The translations under genes were made by a program, and so were the position numbers. The notes under the pieces are model-generated. The model made no database searches and was not told the origin of the DNA. It saw only the letters and a program-made list of their open reading frames with translations. A DNA stretch of 64,000 bases from HGM04593 sp045654885 (GTDB taxonomy: Bacteria; Bacteroidota; Bacteroidia; Bacteroidales; Bacteroidaceae), in NCBI GenBank assembly GCA_045654885.1, contig JAZOOF010000051.1:132702-196701 (forward strand), read 5' to 3'. This document shows positions 17,493 to 26,739 of this stretch, piece after piece; positions within the stretch are counted from its first letter, which is position 1, and each line of letters opens with the position of its first letter.

Positions 17493-19320
17493 AGTAAATG
17501 CTCTTTTTACTGATGGTCTCTGCTTTTTTCTCACTCTCCGCGGTAAGGCTGTCTGTAAGGTACTTTTCCATCATCAGTGCTCCTATGGGAACACCGAATT
17601 CGGCACCGAAGCCTCCGTTCTCCACATATACGGCAATGGCAATCTTTGGTTCATCCATCGGTGCGAATCCCATGAATGCCGAGTGGTCTTTACCTCTGCT
17701 GTTCTCTGCTGTACCTGTCTTTCCGCACACGTCGAGTCCCGGAATGTTAGCAGCACGGCATGTTCCGCCAATGACAGCCTGGCGCATGCCTTTTACAACC
17801 TCTTCGTATGAGACCGGGCTCACCATTGTACTCTTGGGTACAAGGTATTTGCTGTGTATAGTGTCGTTCTCTACCTCCTTTACCAGATGTGGTGTTATAT
17901 ATTTGCCTCTGTTGGCAATGGTAGCTCCAAGGTTGGCTATCTGCAGCGGGGTTAGCGTAACCTCACCCTGTCCAATTGAGATGCTTATCACGGTCACGGC
18001 GCGCCAGTAGTTGCCATAGTGGCGTGAGTAGTATTCGGCATTCGGTATCATGCCGCGTGCCTCGCCGGGAAGGTCTATGCCAAGCGGATATCCGAATCCC
18101 ATTGAAACCATGTAGTCGCGCCATCTGTTCATGGCGGCTTTTGTACCTCCGTATTTGCTCATGCCGAACATGCGGTGCAGTCCCCAGCAGAAGTATGCGT
18201 TGCACGATGTGGCAATGGCCTCTTTCAGCGGTGTGGGCGATGAGTGCGCGTGGCAACCGAGGCGGAACTTGTTCAGTACAAAACCATTGCTGCACGGGAA
18301 GGCCGTCTGTGGTGTAATAACACCCTCCTCAAGGAACATGGCCGCCTGTGAGGTCTTGAATGTAGAGCCGGGAGGGTATGTTCCCATTACGGCGCGGTTC
18401 AGCAAAGGTTTGCTCTTGTCGCTTGAGAGAATCTTGTGGTTCTCTCCCCTGTCGCGTCCCGTCAGCATTGACGGGTCATAGGATGGTGCCGATACCAACG
18501 ATAGAATCTCTCCTGTCGCGGGCTCGATGGCGACAATTGCACCTCTCTTGCCCTGCATAAGGCGCTCTCCAAGCATCTGCAGTTCAATGTCAAGGCTCAG
18601 TGTCAGGTTCTTTCCTCTGATTGCCGGGGTGTCAAGTGCACCCTCGTTGTATTTTCCCTGTATCCGGCCATGTGCGTCGCGCAGAAGCACCTCTGTGCCT
18701 TTTTCTCCGCGCAGCTGTTTCTCGTACGATGCTTCAAGTCCTTGTGTGCCTATGTAGTCGCCCTGTTGGTAGTATGCGTCACGGTCAATATGTCTTTGGG
18801 AAACCTCTCCGACATCGCCGAACAGCACTCCTGCAACGGGGTGGCTGTATTGCCTTATGTACCTCTTGCGGACGTAGAAGCCTTTGAAAAGGAAGTTCTT
18901 CTCCTGAAAGACTGCGAAATCCTCAATGGGAATCTGTGTCATGAACACCTGCTCGGTGTATTGCGAGTATCCCGGATTGTATTTCCTGTTCTTTACACGC
19001 TCCATGCGCCTTGTGAACTCCTCGAGGGTTATCCCCAAGGTGCTGCACAGCTCAAGTGTGTCAATGCCTTTTATCTCGCGTGGAACAAAGGTTATGTCAT
19101 ATGCCGGTTTGTTGTAGACAAGGAGCTTGCCGTTGCGGTCATACATCTGTCCGCGTGAGGGGTAGAGTGTCTTCTTGTAGAATGCATTGCTGTCGGCTTT
19201 GCTCTTGTAGTCCTCGTTCTTTATTTGCAGCGAGAACAGCTGCGAGATGTATATTATGAATATTAGCAGGACCGCGGCCGACAGTATATATTTGCGGCTT
19301 TCGTAGCTGTTGTCTTTCAT
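17479..19320 (-). CDS. mrdA: Penicillin-binding protein 2
   Basis: A 613-residue elongation-specific transpeptidase with one N-terminal membrane anchor (about residues 10-32) and a periplasmic dimerisation domain followed by the transpeptidase domain. The active-site motifs are S319-TFK (GTYPPGSTFK), SCN at 372-374 and KTG at 534-536 (CGKTGTAEN). It cross-links the glycan made by RodA, whose gene overlaps its end. The start at 19320 begins with a short cytoplasmic tail before the anchor; an upstream ATG would add 12 residues overlapping mreD. A beta-lactam target. Confidence 0.97.
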   Translation of the reverse strand: MKDNSYESRKYILSAAVLLIFIIYISQLFSLQIKNEDYKSKADSNAFYKKTLYPSRGQMYDRNGKLLVYNKPAYDITFVPREIKGIDTLELCSTLGITLEEFTRRMERVKNRKYNPGYSQYTEQVFMTQIPIEDFAVFQEKNFLFKGFYVRKRYIRQYSHPVAGVLFGDVGEVSQRHIDRDAYYQQGDYIGTQGLEASYEKQLRGEKGTEVLLRDAHGRIQGKYNEGALDTPAIRGKNLTLSLDIELQMLGERLMQGKRGAIVAIEPATGEILSLVSAPSYDPSMLTGRDRGENHKILSSDKSKPLLNRAVMGTYPPGSTFKTSQAAMFLEEGVITPQTAFPCSNGFVLNKFRLGCHAHSSPTPLKEAIATSCNAYFCWGLHRMFGMSKYGGTKAAMNRWRDYMVSMGFGYPLGIDLPGEARGMIPNAEYYSRHYGNYWRAVTVISISIGQGEVTLTPLQIANLGATIANRGKYITPHLVKEVENDTIHSKYLVPKSTMVSPVSYEEVVKGMRQAVIGGTCRAANIPGLDVCGKTGTAENSRGKDHSAFMGFAPMDEPKIAIAVYVENGGFGAEFGVPIGALMMEKYLTDSLTAESEKKAETISKKSIYYGEK

Positions 19321-19324
19321 GTTG

Positions 19325-19828
19325 TCACTTGTTTGGCGAGAAGAATTCGACCACAACGGTAAATACCATTGTGAGTGCTACGCTGGATCCTGTACTTATG
19401 AGCAGTGTCGACAGGTGACGTACGGTGAACAGTTCGAGCAGGAACAGGACGGCATAGAATATTGTAATGCAGAGAACGGCATAGACTGTATATCCGCCCC
19501 ATTTGAGGGTCCTGACACCGGGAACAATGTCATCGGGCAATCCTTTGTGGGTGAATGCCGCAAGTATGTAATTGCGTGTGAATGCCATTGCAGTGGCTGC
19601 TGCCGAGTGGATGCCCGGGGTATTGCAGAAGATATCTGTCACAAGGCCGAACAGGAATGCCCATATCATTGCCTCGTTGCGTGTGGTGTGCCTTGGCAAC
19701 TTCAGCAGGAATATTATGAAAATGCATGCAGTGGCATAGCCAAACAGGTGTATCTGGCTGAATATGATTACTTGTGCAAGTGAAAGCAGCACGAAGTATC
19801 CTGCACGGGCTATTGTCTTGCTTGTCAT
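19325..19828 (-). CDS. mreD: Rod shape-determining protein MreD
   Basis: A 167-residue protein made almost wholly of five or so hydrophobic helices, lying between mreC and mrdA. MreD is an inner-membrane partner of the MreB-MreC-RodA-PBP2 elongation complex. The sequence itself is poorly conserved, so the call rests on topology, length and position. Its start overlaps the mreC stop by 4 bases (ATGA), a sign of translational coupling. Confidence 0.9.
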   Translation of the reverse strand: MTSKTIARAGYFVLLSLAQVIIFSQIHLFGYATACIFIIFLLKLPRHTTRNEAMIWAFLFGLVTDIFCNTPGIHSAAATAMAFTRNYILAAFTHKGLPDDIVPGVRTLKWGGYTVYAVLCITIFYAVLFLLELFTVRHLSTLLISTGSSVALTMVFTVVVEFFSPNK

Positions 19829-20673
19829 TTGCTTTTTTCTATGCTTTGTTCAAGTTGCTCCTGCTCTGCGCTGTTGTCATTGCCGACAACGAATACATTG
19901 TCTACGCTTGCAAAATCGGCAAACAGTTCCACGCGTGCACGGTATGCCTGTCCGTCGGCCGAATCCTCCAGTCTCTCTATCCGTCCTACAGGAATTCCTG
20001 CGGGGAATATTGATGAGAAACCGCTTGTGTATACCGTGTCTCCCTTTTCGAAAAGCTCGTATCTTGGCAGGTCAATCAGGTAAGAGTGGCGCGTATCCTT
20101 GCCATCCCACTTGAGTGAGCACAGGGTGTTGCCCTTTACCTTGCAACTGATGATGCTCTTGCTGTTGAGCAGTGGCAGTACGATTGTGAAGTTGTCCGAC
20201 GATGTATAGGTGATACCAATTACGCCCTGGTGGTTGAATACGCCCATCTGCTGCCCAACCCCTTGCAGAGTTCCCTTGTCAATGGTAATGTAGTTGTTTA
20301 CCTTGTTGACGGAGTTGTTGACAACTTTTGCCGTGTTATAGTGGAACCCGTTGTGGCGCTGCAACTGCTGCTGTAGACCGGCAACCGAAGCGCTGTCCTC
20401 AAAGGCTCTCAACTGTCTCTTCAGGTTCTCTACCTCATTCACCAATTCTCTATTGAGGTCTACCAATGTCTGGTTCTCGGTTTTGAGGTTGAAGTAGCTG
20501 TTGATGTCGGTTGATGCCGAGTAGATGTTTCCGGCGATACTGCTTGCCGATGTGAACATTGTCGCGCTCTGGTAGTTGTTGAAACAGACAATAAGCACAA
20601 AACTGATTCCTTCCAGTAATAGGAAAAGGAACCAGTGATTGTGCTTTATAAGTATATCCAGTATCGACCGCAC
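19825..20673 (-). CDS. mreC: Rod shape-determining protein MreC
   Basis: A 282-residue protein with one N-terminal membrane helix (about residues 12-30), a coiled coil at about 60-95 (LVDLNRELVNEVENLKRQL) and the two-barrel periplasmic domain, with YITIDKGTLQGVGQQMGV and the FPAGIPVGRIERL segment characteristic of MreC. It links cytoplasmic MreB to the periplasmic synthases. Sixteen bases separate it from mreB. The C-terminal ~20 residues are acidic and low complexity. Confidence 0.96.
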   Translation of the reverse strand: MRSILDILIKHNHWFLFLLLEGISFVLIVCFNNYQSATMFTSASSIAGNIYSASTDINSYFNLKTENQTLVDLNRELVNEVENLKRQLRAFEDSASVAGLQQQLQRHNGFHYNTAKVVNNSVNKVNNYITIDKGTLQGVGQQMGVFNHQGVIGITYTSSDNFTIVLPLLNSKSIISCKVKGNTLCSLKWDGKDTRHSYLIDLPRYELFEKGDTVYTSGFSSIFPAGIPVGRIERLEDSADGQAYRARVELFADFASVDNVFVVGNDNSAEQEQLEQSIEKSK

Positions 20674-20689
20674 GGTATCTTTCTCTTTT

Positions 20690-21706
20690 TTATCTCATCA
20701 AGAAAGGATATGAGAGGTCGTTGAGCGCCTGCAAGGTACCTTTGGCAACACAGTAGAGTGGGTTCTCTGCAATGTGGAAAGGTATGTTTATCTTGTTCGA
20801 CAAGCGCTTGTCAAGACCGCGGAGCAATGCGCCGCCACCGGCAAGGTAGATGCCGTTGTGTACAATGTCGGCATAGAGCTCGGGTGGTGTCTGCTCCAAT
20901 GCACTGATGATGGCATTCTCAATCTTTATGATTGACTTGTCAATACAGTGTGCAATCTCCTGGTAGCATACAGGTACCTCGATAGGCATGGCTGTTATGC
21001 GGTTAGGACCGTGGACAATGTAGTCCTGTGGAGCCTCGTCGCCAAGGTCTGTGAGTGCTGAACCTACGTGTATCTTGATACGCTCGGCCATGCGCTCGCT
21101 GACACGTACGTTGTGTTGGCGGCTCATGTAGTCCTGGATGTCGGCTGTAAAGTCGTCACCCGCAGTGCGCAGTGAACCGTTTGACACAATGCCTCCAAGT
21201 GATATTACGGCAATCTCTGTCGAACCGCCACCTATGTCAACGACCATGTTTCCCTCGGGCGCGGTAACGTCAAGACCAATACCGAGAGCCGAAGCCATTG
21301 GTTCGTAAATCAGATACACGTCGCGTGCGCCGGCATGCTCGGCCGAGTCGCGTACGGCACGCAACTCAACCTCGGTAGAGCCGTAGGGCACACCAATCAC
21401 CATTCGCAGTGATGGTGTGAACAACTTGCTGCCCATGTTCACCTTCTCTATGAAGCCGCGCATCATCATTTCGCAGGCATAGAAGTCTGCTATGACACCG
21501 TCTCTCAAAGGACGAATGGTCTGTATGTTGGGGTTGGTCTTCTCGTGCATCTGCTTTGCCTTCTTGCCGACGGCAATCATCTTCTTTGTGCCGTCGATGG
21601 CTACAACCGATGGCTCGTCAACGACAATCTTGCCGTCGTACGAGACAATGGTGTTGGCTGTACCCAAGTCAATGGCAACATCTTTTGTAAATGAAAATAG
21701 ACCCAT
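20690..21706 (-). CDS. mreB: Actin-like cell-shape protein MreB
   Basis: A 338-residue actin-fold ATPase. Phosphate-1 loop DLGTANTIV (about residues 13-21), VVDIGGGSTEIAVIS (phosphate-2) and the adenosine loop GIYLAGGGALLRGL near the C-terminus are all intact. It polymerises at the inner membrane and directs the elongation machinery. Codon use is more biased than that of its neighbours, as expected for an abundant protein. It follows purH by 25 bases and is probably carried on the purH transcript. Confidence 0.98.
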   Translation of the reverse strand: MGLFSFTKDVAIDLGTANTIVSYDGKIVVDEPSVVAIDGTKKMIAVGKKAKQMHEKTNPNIQTIRPLRDGVIADFYACEMMMRGFIEKVNMGSKLFTPSLRMVIGVPYGSTEVELRAVRDSAEHAGARDVYLIYEPMASALGIGLDVTAPEGNMVVDIGGGSTEIAVISLGGIVSNGSLRTAGDDFTADIQDYMSRQHNVRVSERMAERIKIHVGSALTDLGDEAPQDYIVHGPNRITAMPIEVPVCYQEIAHCIDKSIIKIENAIISALEQTPPELYADIVHNGIYLAGGGALLRGLDKRLSNKINIPFHIAENPLYCVAKGTLQALNDLSYPFLMR

Positions 21707-21731
21707 TTTCCTGTTTTTCGTTTTTTTTGAA

Positions 21732-23255
21732 TTAATGTTTGAAGTGGCGGAAACCTGTTATTACCATTGCCACGCCGTTTGCGTCGCAGTAATCGACAGA
21801 CTCCTTGTCGCGGATTGAACCGCCCGGGTGAACAACGGCTGTAACACCTGCCTCGTGGGCAATCTGCACGCAGTCGGGGAATGGGAAGAATGCGTCGCTT
21901 GCCATTACGCTGCCTTCGAGCGAGAAACCGAAGTTGCCGGCCTTCTCAATGGCATGACGCAATGAGTCAACGCGTGATGTCTGTCCAACACCGCTTGCAA
22001 TGAGCTGCTTGTTCTTTGCCAATACAATGGCATTGCTCTTGCTGTGCTTTACAATCTTGTTTGCAAAGAGCATGTCCTCAATCTCCTCGGCCTTTGGAGC
22101 AACCTTTGACACAGTCTGCAGGTCGGCTGCTGTCTCAACTTTTGAGTCTCGGTCCTGAACGAGAACACCGTTGAGCACGCTGCGGAAGGTCTTCTCGGGC
22201 ATCTCTGTAGACTTCTGGATTAGGATGATGCGGTTCTTCTTCAGCTTGAGTACCTCAAGAGCGTCGTCATCGTAGCTTGGAGCGATGATGACCTCGAAGA
22301 AAATCTCGTTCACCTTCTCTGCTGTAGCCTTGTCGACATTTGCGTTTGCAATGAGCACACCGCCGAATGCCGATACAGGGTCACCTGCAAGTGCAGCATC
22401 CCAAGCCTCGGCCAATGTCGGACGTGAAGCCAAACCACAGGCGTTGTTGTGCTTGAGGATTGCGAATGTTGTCTCGCCTGCGAAGTCGTTGATGAGTTCA
22501 ACTGCAGCATTGATGTCGAGCAGGTTGTTGTATGAGATTTCCTTGCCGTGAATCTGCTCCAGCATATCGTTGAAGTTGCCGTAGAAAGCACCCTTCTGGT
22601 GTGGGTTCTCGCCGTAACGCAATGACATAGGTGTGTCGTTTGTCTGGCGGAATGCGCTGTTTGTCTCCTTGTCGAACCAGTTGAAGATAGCTGAGTCGTA
22701 AGCCGATGAAACAGCGAAAGCCTCACGTGCGAAGAAACGGCGCTCCTCAAGAGTTGTCTGCGCACCGTTGTTCTTTAGAATCTCGTGGAGTGGAGCATAC
22801 TGTGCCTTGCTTGCAACAATGACAACATCGTTGAAGTTCTTTGCAGCACCACGGATAAGTGAGATACCGCCTATGTCAATCTTCTCGATGATGTCGGCAT
22901 CGCATGCACCTGATGCAACAGTCTGCTCAAATGGATAGAGGTCAACAATCACAAGGTCAATCTCGGGAATTTCATACTCTGCCATCTGCTGCTGGTCCTT
23001 CTCAAGTTCTCTGCGGCCAAGGATACCGCCGAACACCTTTGGGTGCAGAGTCTTTACGCGGCCACCCAGAATTGATGGGTAACCTGTGAGGCTCTCCACT
23101 GCTGTGCAGGGGATGCCGAGTGACTCAATGAACTGCTGAGTACCGCCTGTTGAAATGAGTTGAACACCGTCTGCATGAAGCATCTTGATAATCTCGTCCA
23201 AACCGTCCTTGTAGAAAACGGAAACCAATGCCGATTTAATTCTTTTTGTTGACAT
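21732..23255 (-). CDS. purH: Bifunctional IMP cyclohydrolase / AICAR formyltransferase
   Basis: A 507-residue enzyme catalysing the last two steps of purine synthesis. The N-terminal MGS-like IMP cyclohydrolase domain has STGGTQQFIE and GGRVKTLHPKVFGG; the AICAR transformylase domain contains SLRYGENPHQ, KHNNACG and the C-terminal HPGGSIRD. Length is usual for the family. First gene of the elongation operon: the purH-mreB pairing is common in Bacteroidetes and couples a purine gene to cell-shape genes by transcription only. Confidence 0.98.
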   Translation of the reverse strand: MSTKRIKSALVSVFYKDGLDEIIKMLHADGVQLISTGGTQQFIESLGIPCTAVESLTGYPSILGGRVKTLHPKVFGGILGRRELEKDQQQMAEYEIPEIDLVIVDLYPFEQTVASGACDADIIEKIDIGGISLIRGAAKNFNDVVIVASKAQYAPLHEILKNNGAQTTLEERRFFAREAFAVSSAYDSAIFNWFDKETNSAFRQTNDTPMSLRYGENPHQKGAFYGNFNDMLEQIHGKEISYNNLLDINAAVELINDFAGETTFAILKHNNACGLASRPTLAEAWDAALAGDPVSAFGGVLIANANVDKATAEKVNEIFFEVIIAPSYDDDALEVLKLKKNRIILIQKSTEMPEKTFRSVLNGVLVQDRDSKVETAADLQTVSKVAPKAEEIEDMLFANKIVKHSKSNAIVLAKNKQLIASGVGQTSRVDSLRHAIEKAGNFGFSLEGSVMASDAFFPFPDCVQIAHEAGVTAVVHPGGSIRDKESVDYCDANGVAMVITGFRHFKH

Positions 23256-23338
23256 ATTCGTGTATTAAAAATTTGTGCTAAAAAAAATGATAACCAATGC
23301 TTTGTATTGCAGTTGGCCAAATTATCCCTATTTTCCTA

Positions 23339-23346
23339 CAAAGTTA
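23339..23346 (-). promoter_or_regulatory. purH-mre operon promoter -7 box
   Basis: Minus-strand TAACTTTG, an exact TAnnTTTG match, 83 bases upstream of the purH ATG, leaving a sizeable leader. No exact TTTG -33 box is seen at the right distance. Confidence 0.55.
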
Positions 23347-23439
23347 GCTTTTTTGTACGAATTTACACTATAAAACAGGCGGGTTTTTTGAGCCCTGCAT
23401 GATAAAAAAACAAAAAAAGCATCTTCTTTGTAAAAGAAA

Positions 23440-23472
23440 CAGATTTGGATACCTATGGAGTATCCAAATCTG
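23440..23472 (-). terminator. nadB terminator hairpin
   Basis: A perfect 13-bp inverted repeat (23440-23452 with 23460-23472, arms starting CAGATTTGG) with a 7-base loop. On the minus strand it is followed by TTTCTTTTAC, consistent with termination downstream of nadB. Confidence 0.75.
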
Positions 23473-23477
23473 TAAAC

Positions 23478-23495
23478 AGAGAGTGTTTACTCTCT
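23478..23495 (-). other. Second perfect hairpin behind nadB
   Basis: AGAGAGT and ACTCTCT (7 bp, loop GTTT) sit between the nadB stop and the larger terminator hairpin. It may be a tandem terminator or an RNA-stabilising structure. Confidence 0.5.
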
Positions 23496-23513
23496 CTATT
23501 TCTATCAGTTTTG

Positions 23514-25082
23514 TTATAGTTCTTTCGGATAATCGATGTTGTAGTGCAGGCCGCGGCTCTCCTTGCGTTCCATGGCTTGGCGCATGATGAGGTAGCCTAC
23601 GTTGATGATGTTGCGTAGCTCGCACAGCTCGCGGCTCACGACGCTCTGCTTGAAGAGCTCCTCGGTCTCCTCGTACAGGAGGTCGAGGCGGTTCCAGGCG
23701 CGTTTAAGGCGCAGGTTGGTGCGCACAATGCCCACGTATGTGCTCATAATCTGCTGTACCTCCTTGGCATCCTGTGAAATGAGCACCATCTCCTCGTTCA
23801 TCGTCGTGCCCTCGTCGTTCCACTCGGGGATTTCCTCTTTGTAGCCGTACTCCTCAAAGTGTGCAAGCGAGTGCTTTGCTGCCGCATCGGCATAGACCAC
23901 GGCTTCGATGAGCGAGTTGCTTGCCAGGCGATTGCCGCCATGCAGGCCTGTGCACGAACATTCGCCGACTGCATACAATCGGTGTATGCTGGATGCTGCG
24001 TTGAGGTCGACCTTTATTCCGCCACACAGGTAGTGCGCGGCCGGTGCAACGGGGATATAGTCCTTTGTTATGTCAATGCCAAGAGAGAGGCACTTTTCGT
24101 AGATATTGGGGAAATGGCGCTTTGTCTCCTCGGGATCCTTGTGGGTGACATCGAGATATACATGGTCGTCGCCACGGTGTTTCATCTCGTTGTCAATGGC
24201 GCGTGCCACAATGTCACGTGGTGCAAGCGACAGGCGCGGGTCGTACTTATGCATGAACTCCTTGCCGTCTTTGGTGCGCAGAATGCCGCCGTAGCCACGC
24301 ATGGCCTCGGTGATGAGGAACGATGGGCGGTCGCCGGGGTTGTAGAGTGCTGTGGGGTGGAACTGAATGAACTCCATGTCCTTTACCGTTCCCTTGGCAC
24401 GGTACACCATTGCAATGCCGTCGCCGGTTGCAACAAGCGGGTTGGTTGTTGTCTTGTAGACGGCACCGCAGCCGCCGGTTGCCATTAGGGTTACCTTGCT
24501 GAGGAAGGTGTGCACCTCATTGGTGGCAATGTCAAGTACGTAGGCTCCGTAGCATTCGATGTCGGGTGTCTGGCGTGTCACCTCAATGCCCAGATGGTGC
24601 TGGGTAAGTATCTCAATTGCAAAATGGTTGTCGAATATTGTGATGTTGGGGTGCTTTCGCACGGCCTTTATAAGAGATTCCTGTATCTCGGCACCGGTGT
24701 TGTCGGCGTGGTGCAGTATGCGGAACTCGGAGTGACCGCCCTCGCGGTGCAGGTCGAACTCGCCGTTTTCGTTCTTGTCGAACTCCACGCCCCAGTCAAT
24801 GAGTGCCTGTATTTGTGACGGTGCTTCGCGCACCACCTTTTCCACTGCCGCGCGGTCGCTTATCCAGTCGCCGGCAATCATGGTGTCCTCGATGTGCTTG
24901 TCGAAATTGTCGACCAGTTTATTGGTGACAGATGCGATACCACCTTGTGCAAAATAGGTGTTTGCTTCTTCCAATGTGGTTTTACAAACCAATGCAACTT
25001 TGCCTTTGTGGGCAACCTTGAGAGCATAACTCATTCCGGCAATACCGGAACCGATAACTAAAAAATCAAATTTCTTGACCAT
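23514..25082 (-). CDS. nadB: L-aspartate oxidase
   Basis: A 522-residue FAD enzyme that oxidises L-aspartate to iminoaspartate in de novo NAD synthesis. The FAD-binding VIGSGIAGMSYALK is at residues 10-23; TYFAQGGIASV, HREGGHSEFRILH, GGCGAVYKTTTNP, EFIQFHPTALY and GECSCTGLHGGNRLASNSL follow in the fumarate reductase/succinate dehydrogenase flavoprotein order. The partner genes nadA and nadC are not adjacent. It is a single-gene unit with hairpins downstream; no strong promoter match was found in the 114-base gap to queG. Confidence 0.97.
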   Translation of the reverse strand: MVKKFDFLVIGSGIAGMSYALKVAHKGKVALVCKTTLEEANTYFAQGGIASVTNKLVDNFDKHIEDTMIAGDWISDRAAVEKVVREAPSQIQALIDWGVEFDKNENGEFDLHREGGHSEFRILHHADNTGAEIQESLIKAVRKHPNITIFDNHFAIEILTQHHLGIEVTRQTPDIECYGAYVLDIATNEVHTFLSKVTLMATGGCGAVYKTTTNPLVATGDGIAMVYRAKGTVKDMEFIQFHPTALYNPGDRPSFLITEAMRGYGGILRTKDGKEFMHKYDPRLSLAPRDIVARAIDNEMKHRGDDHVYLDVTHKDPEETKRHFPNIYEKCLSLGIDITKDYIPVAPAAHYLCGGIKVDLNAASSIHRLYAVGECSCTGLHGGNRLASNSLIEAVVYADAAAKHSLAHFEEYGYKEEIPEWNDEGTTMNEEMVLISQDAKEVQQIMSTYVGIVRTNLRLKRAWNRLDLLYEETEELFKQSVVSRELCELRNIINVGYLIMRQAMERKESRGLHYNIDYPKEL

Positions 25083-25196
25083 ATTACCTTCTGTTTCTTT
25101 TTTGGGGCGAAACGGGCTTCAGTCCTTTTTACTCCTTTGGAGCGTAAAAATACAAAAAAATGACAAGTAGTGTAAATTTCTACGAAAAAAATATAG

Positions 25197-26123
25197 TTAC
25201 TCGTCAGTTTTCTCTCCTGTTTCCCATGCGGCGATGTTGCGCATGAGCTGTTCGTACTTGCATCGTTCTACTGCGCTGTGCTTGAAAAGCGTTTTATACT
25301 CCTCTTTTGTCAATGTCTGCCACCTCTCTTCTGTCATTTGCAGCAGTGCTTCGCTTGGTTGAAGTTCGGGGGTGGTATTTGGCACGGCAAAGCGGTTGTG
25401 CGGGCATACAGCCTGGCAGCGGTCGCAGCCATAGAAGCATTTTCCCATCTTTTCACCGATGTTTTCGGGCAACTCGTCGCGGTGTTCTATGGTGAGGTAT
25501 GAGAGGCACTTGCGTGCATCAAGCCCGCTGTTGCTCAAGGCATTGCCCGGACAGGCTTCGATGCACCTGCTGCAGTTGCCACAGAGATTGCGCCCGCAGG
25601 GGGTGTCGTAACATAGTTCAATGTCTACAAACAGTTCGCCCAAAAAGAAGTTTGAGCCTTTGCCGGGGATTATGAGCTGGCGGTTGCGCCCAATGTAGCC
25701 TATGCCGGCCTTCACGGCCCAGTAACGCTCAAGCACAGGTGCCGAGTCGCAGAAGGCGCGTCCTTGAGCTGTGCAAACACTGTTTATGCTCTGTAACAGC
25801 TGATAGAGCCTCTCCTTTACAACCTTGTGGTAGTCCATGCCTTGTGCATAGTCGGCAATGCCATCAATATGCTGTTGGGGAGCATAGTTCATTGCAACTG
25901 ATATTATGCTTTTACACCCCTCGACAAGCAGGGTGGGGTTGAAGCGTTTGTCGCAATTGCGTTCAAGGTAATGCATTGTGGCGTACTTACCTTGTTCAAT
26001 CCAACAGTTGTATGTTTGCACTACTTCGTCGGCAACAGCCTCGGCCTTGGCTATTCCGCAAATGTCAAATCCGAGGCGTAGTGCCTCGGATTTTATAAAG
26101 CGGGTCAAATCTTCTTTTTCCAT
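25197..26123 (-). CDS. queG: Epoxyqueuosine reductase
   Basis: A 308-residue cobalamin and iron-sulfur enzyme performing the last step of queuosine formation in tRNA. Two [4Fe-4S] clusters are marked by CGNCSRCIEACP and CFYGCDRCQAVCP (about residues 185-260); the N-terminal domain includes ERYWAVKAGIGYIGRNRQLI, the B12-binding region of QueG. queA, acting one step earlier, is at 53.7 kb, and a cobalamin adenosyltransferase gene at 50.4 kb. Its start overlaps the deacetylase stop by 1 base, so it is last in the DUF2723-deacetylase-queG operon. Confidence 0.96.
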   Translation of the reverse strand: MEKEDLTRFIKSEALRLGFDICGIAKAEAVADEVVQTYNCWIEQGKYATMHYLERNCDKRFNPTLLVEGCKSIISVAMNYAPQQHIDGIADYAQGMDYHKVVKERLYQLLQSINSVCTAQGRAFCDSAPVLERYWAVKAGIGYIGRNRQLIIPGKGSNFFLGELFVDIELCYDTPCGRNLCGNCSRCIEACPGNALSNSGLDARKCLSYLTIEHRDELPENIGEKMGKCFYGCDRCQAVCPHNRFAVPNTTPELQPSEALLQMTEERWQTLTKEEYKTLFKHSAVERCKYEQLMRNIAAWETGEKTDE

Positions 26124-26734
26124 TATTCAAAGAGTTTGAATTCGTAGCCTTGCTCCAACAGCCATTCTATTGCGCGTGGCAGTGCATATTTAAGATTCTC
26201 CTCGGAGCGCAACGAGTCGTGGAAAGTTATGATTGAGCCGTTGCGTACATACTTCTTTACGTTTGCAAGCACCTCCTCGCCGTTCATGCGTTTACTGTAG
26301 TCGCGTGTCACAAGGTCCCACATTACAAATTGGTAGCGCTTGCTAAGCTCCTTGTACTGGCTGCGGCGCAGCATGCCGTGTGGCGGGCGGAACAGGCTGC
26401 TGTGTATCAAGGCATCGGCCTTTTCCACGTTCTCAATATATTCCGGCGTGTCGGTAAACAGACCTTTCAGGTGGTTGAATGTGTGGTTTCCCACTCTGTG
26501 CCCGGCTTCAATTACCTGCCTGAACTCTTGCGGGTGTTTGCGCACGTTGTCGCCAACCATGAAGAATGTGGCTTTAATGCCATAGTGTCCAAGCAGGTCA
26601 ACCACCCAAGGGGTGACGACGGGGATTGGACCGTCGTCAAAGGTGAGATAAACCGCCTTCTCGTCGGGGTTCATCCTCCATAGCGCCTTTGGGAAAAGGT
26701 TGCGCACAAAACCGGGAACCTGCTCTATGAACAT
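26123..26734 (-). CDS. Polysaccharide deacetylase (CE4, NodB fold)
   Basis: A 203-residue carbohydrate esterase 4 domain. All five motifs are present: TFDDGP with D33/D34, the zinc histidines in GNHTFNH (84 and 88), RPPHG, WDLVTRDY, and the C-terminal ITFHDS. Such enzymes remove N-acetyl groups from peptidoglycan or other polysaccharides. No signal peptide is evident, which is unusual for a peptidoglycan deacetylase and may mean a lipid-linked or cytoplasmic substrate. It starts 5 bases after the DUF2723 gene stop and overlaps queG by 1 base. Confidence 0.93.
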   Translation of the reverse strand: MFIEQVPGFVRNLFPKALWRMNPDEKAVYLTFDDGPIPVVTPWVVDLLGHYGIKATFFMVGDNVRKHPQEFRQVIEAGHRVGNHTFNHLKGLFTDTPEYIENVEKADALIHSSLFRPPHGMLRRSQYKELSKRYQFVMWDLVTRDYSKRMNGEEVLANVKKYVRNGSIITFHDSLRSEENLKYALPRAIEWLLEQGYEFKLFE

Positions 26735-26739
26735 ACCTC

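Noticed and set aside
23378..23400. GGGTTTTTTGAGCCC as a further terminator between nadB and purH
   Set aside because: The stem is only three to four pairs; the 13-bp hairpin at 23440 is a far better candidate.
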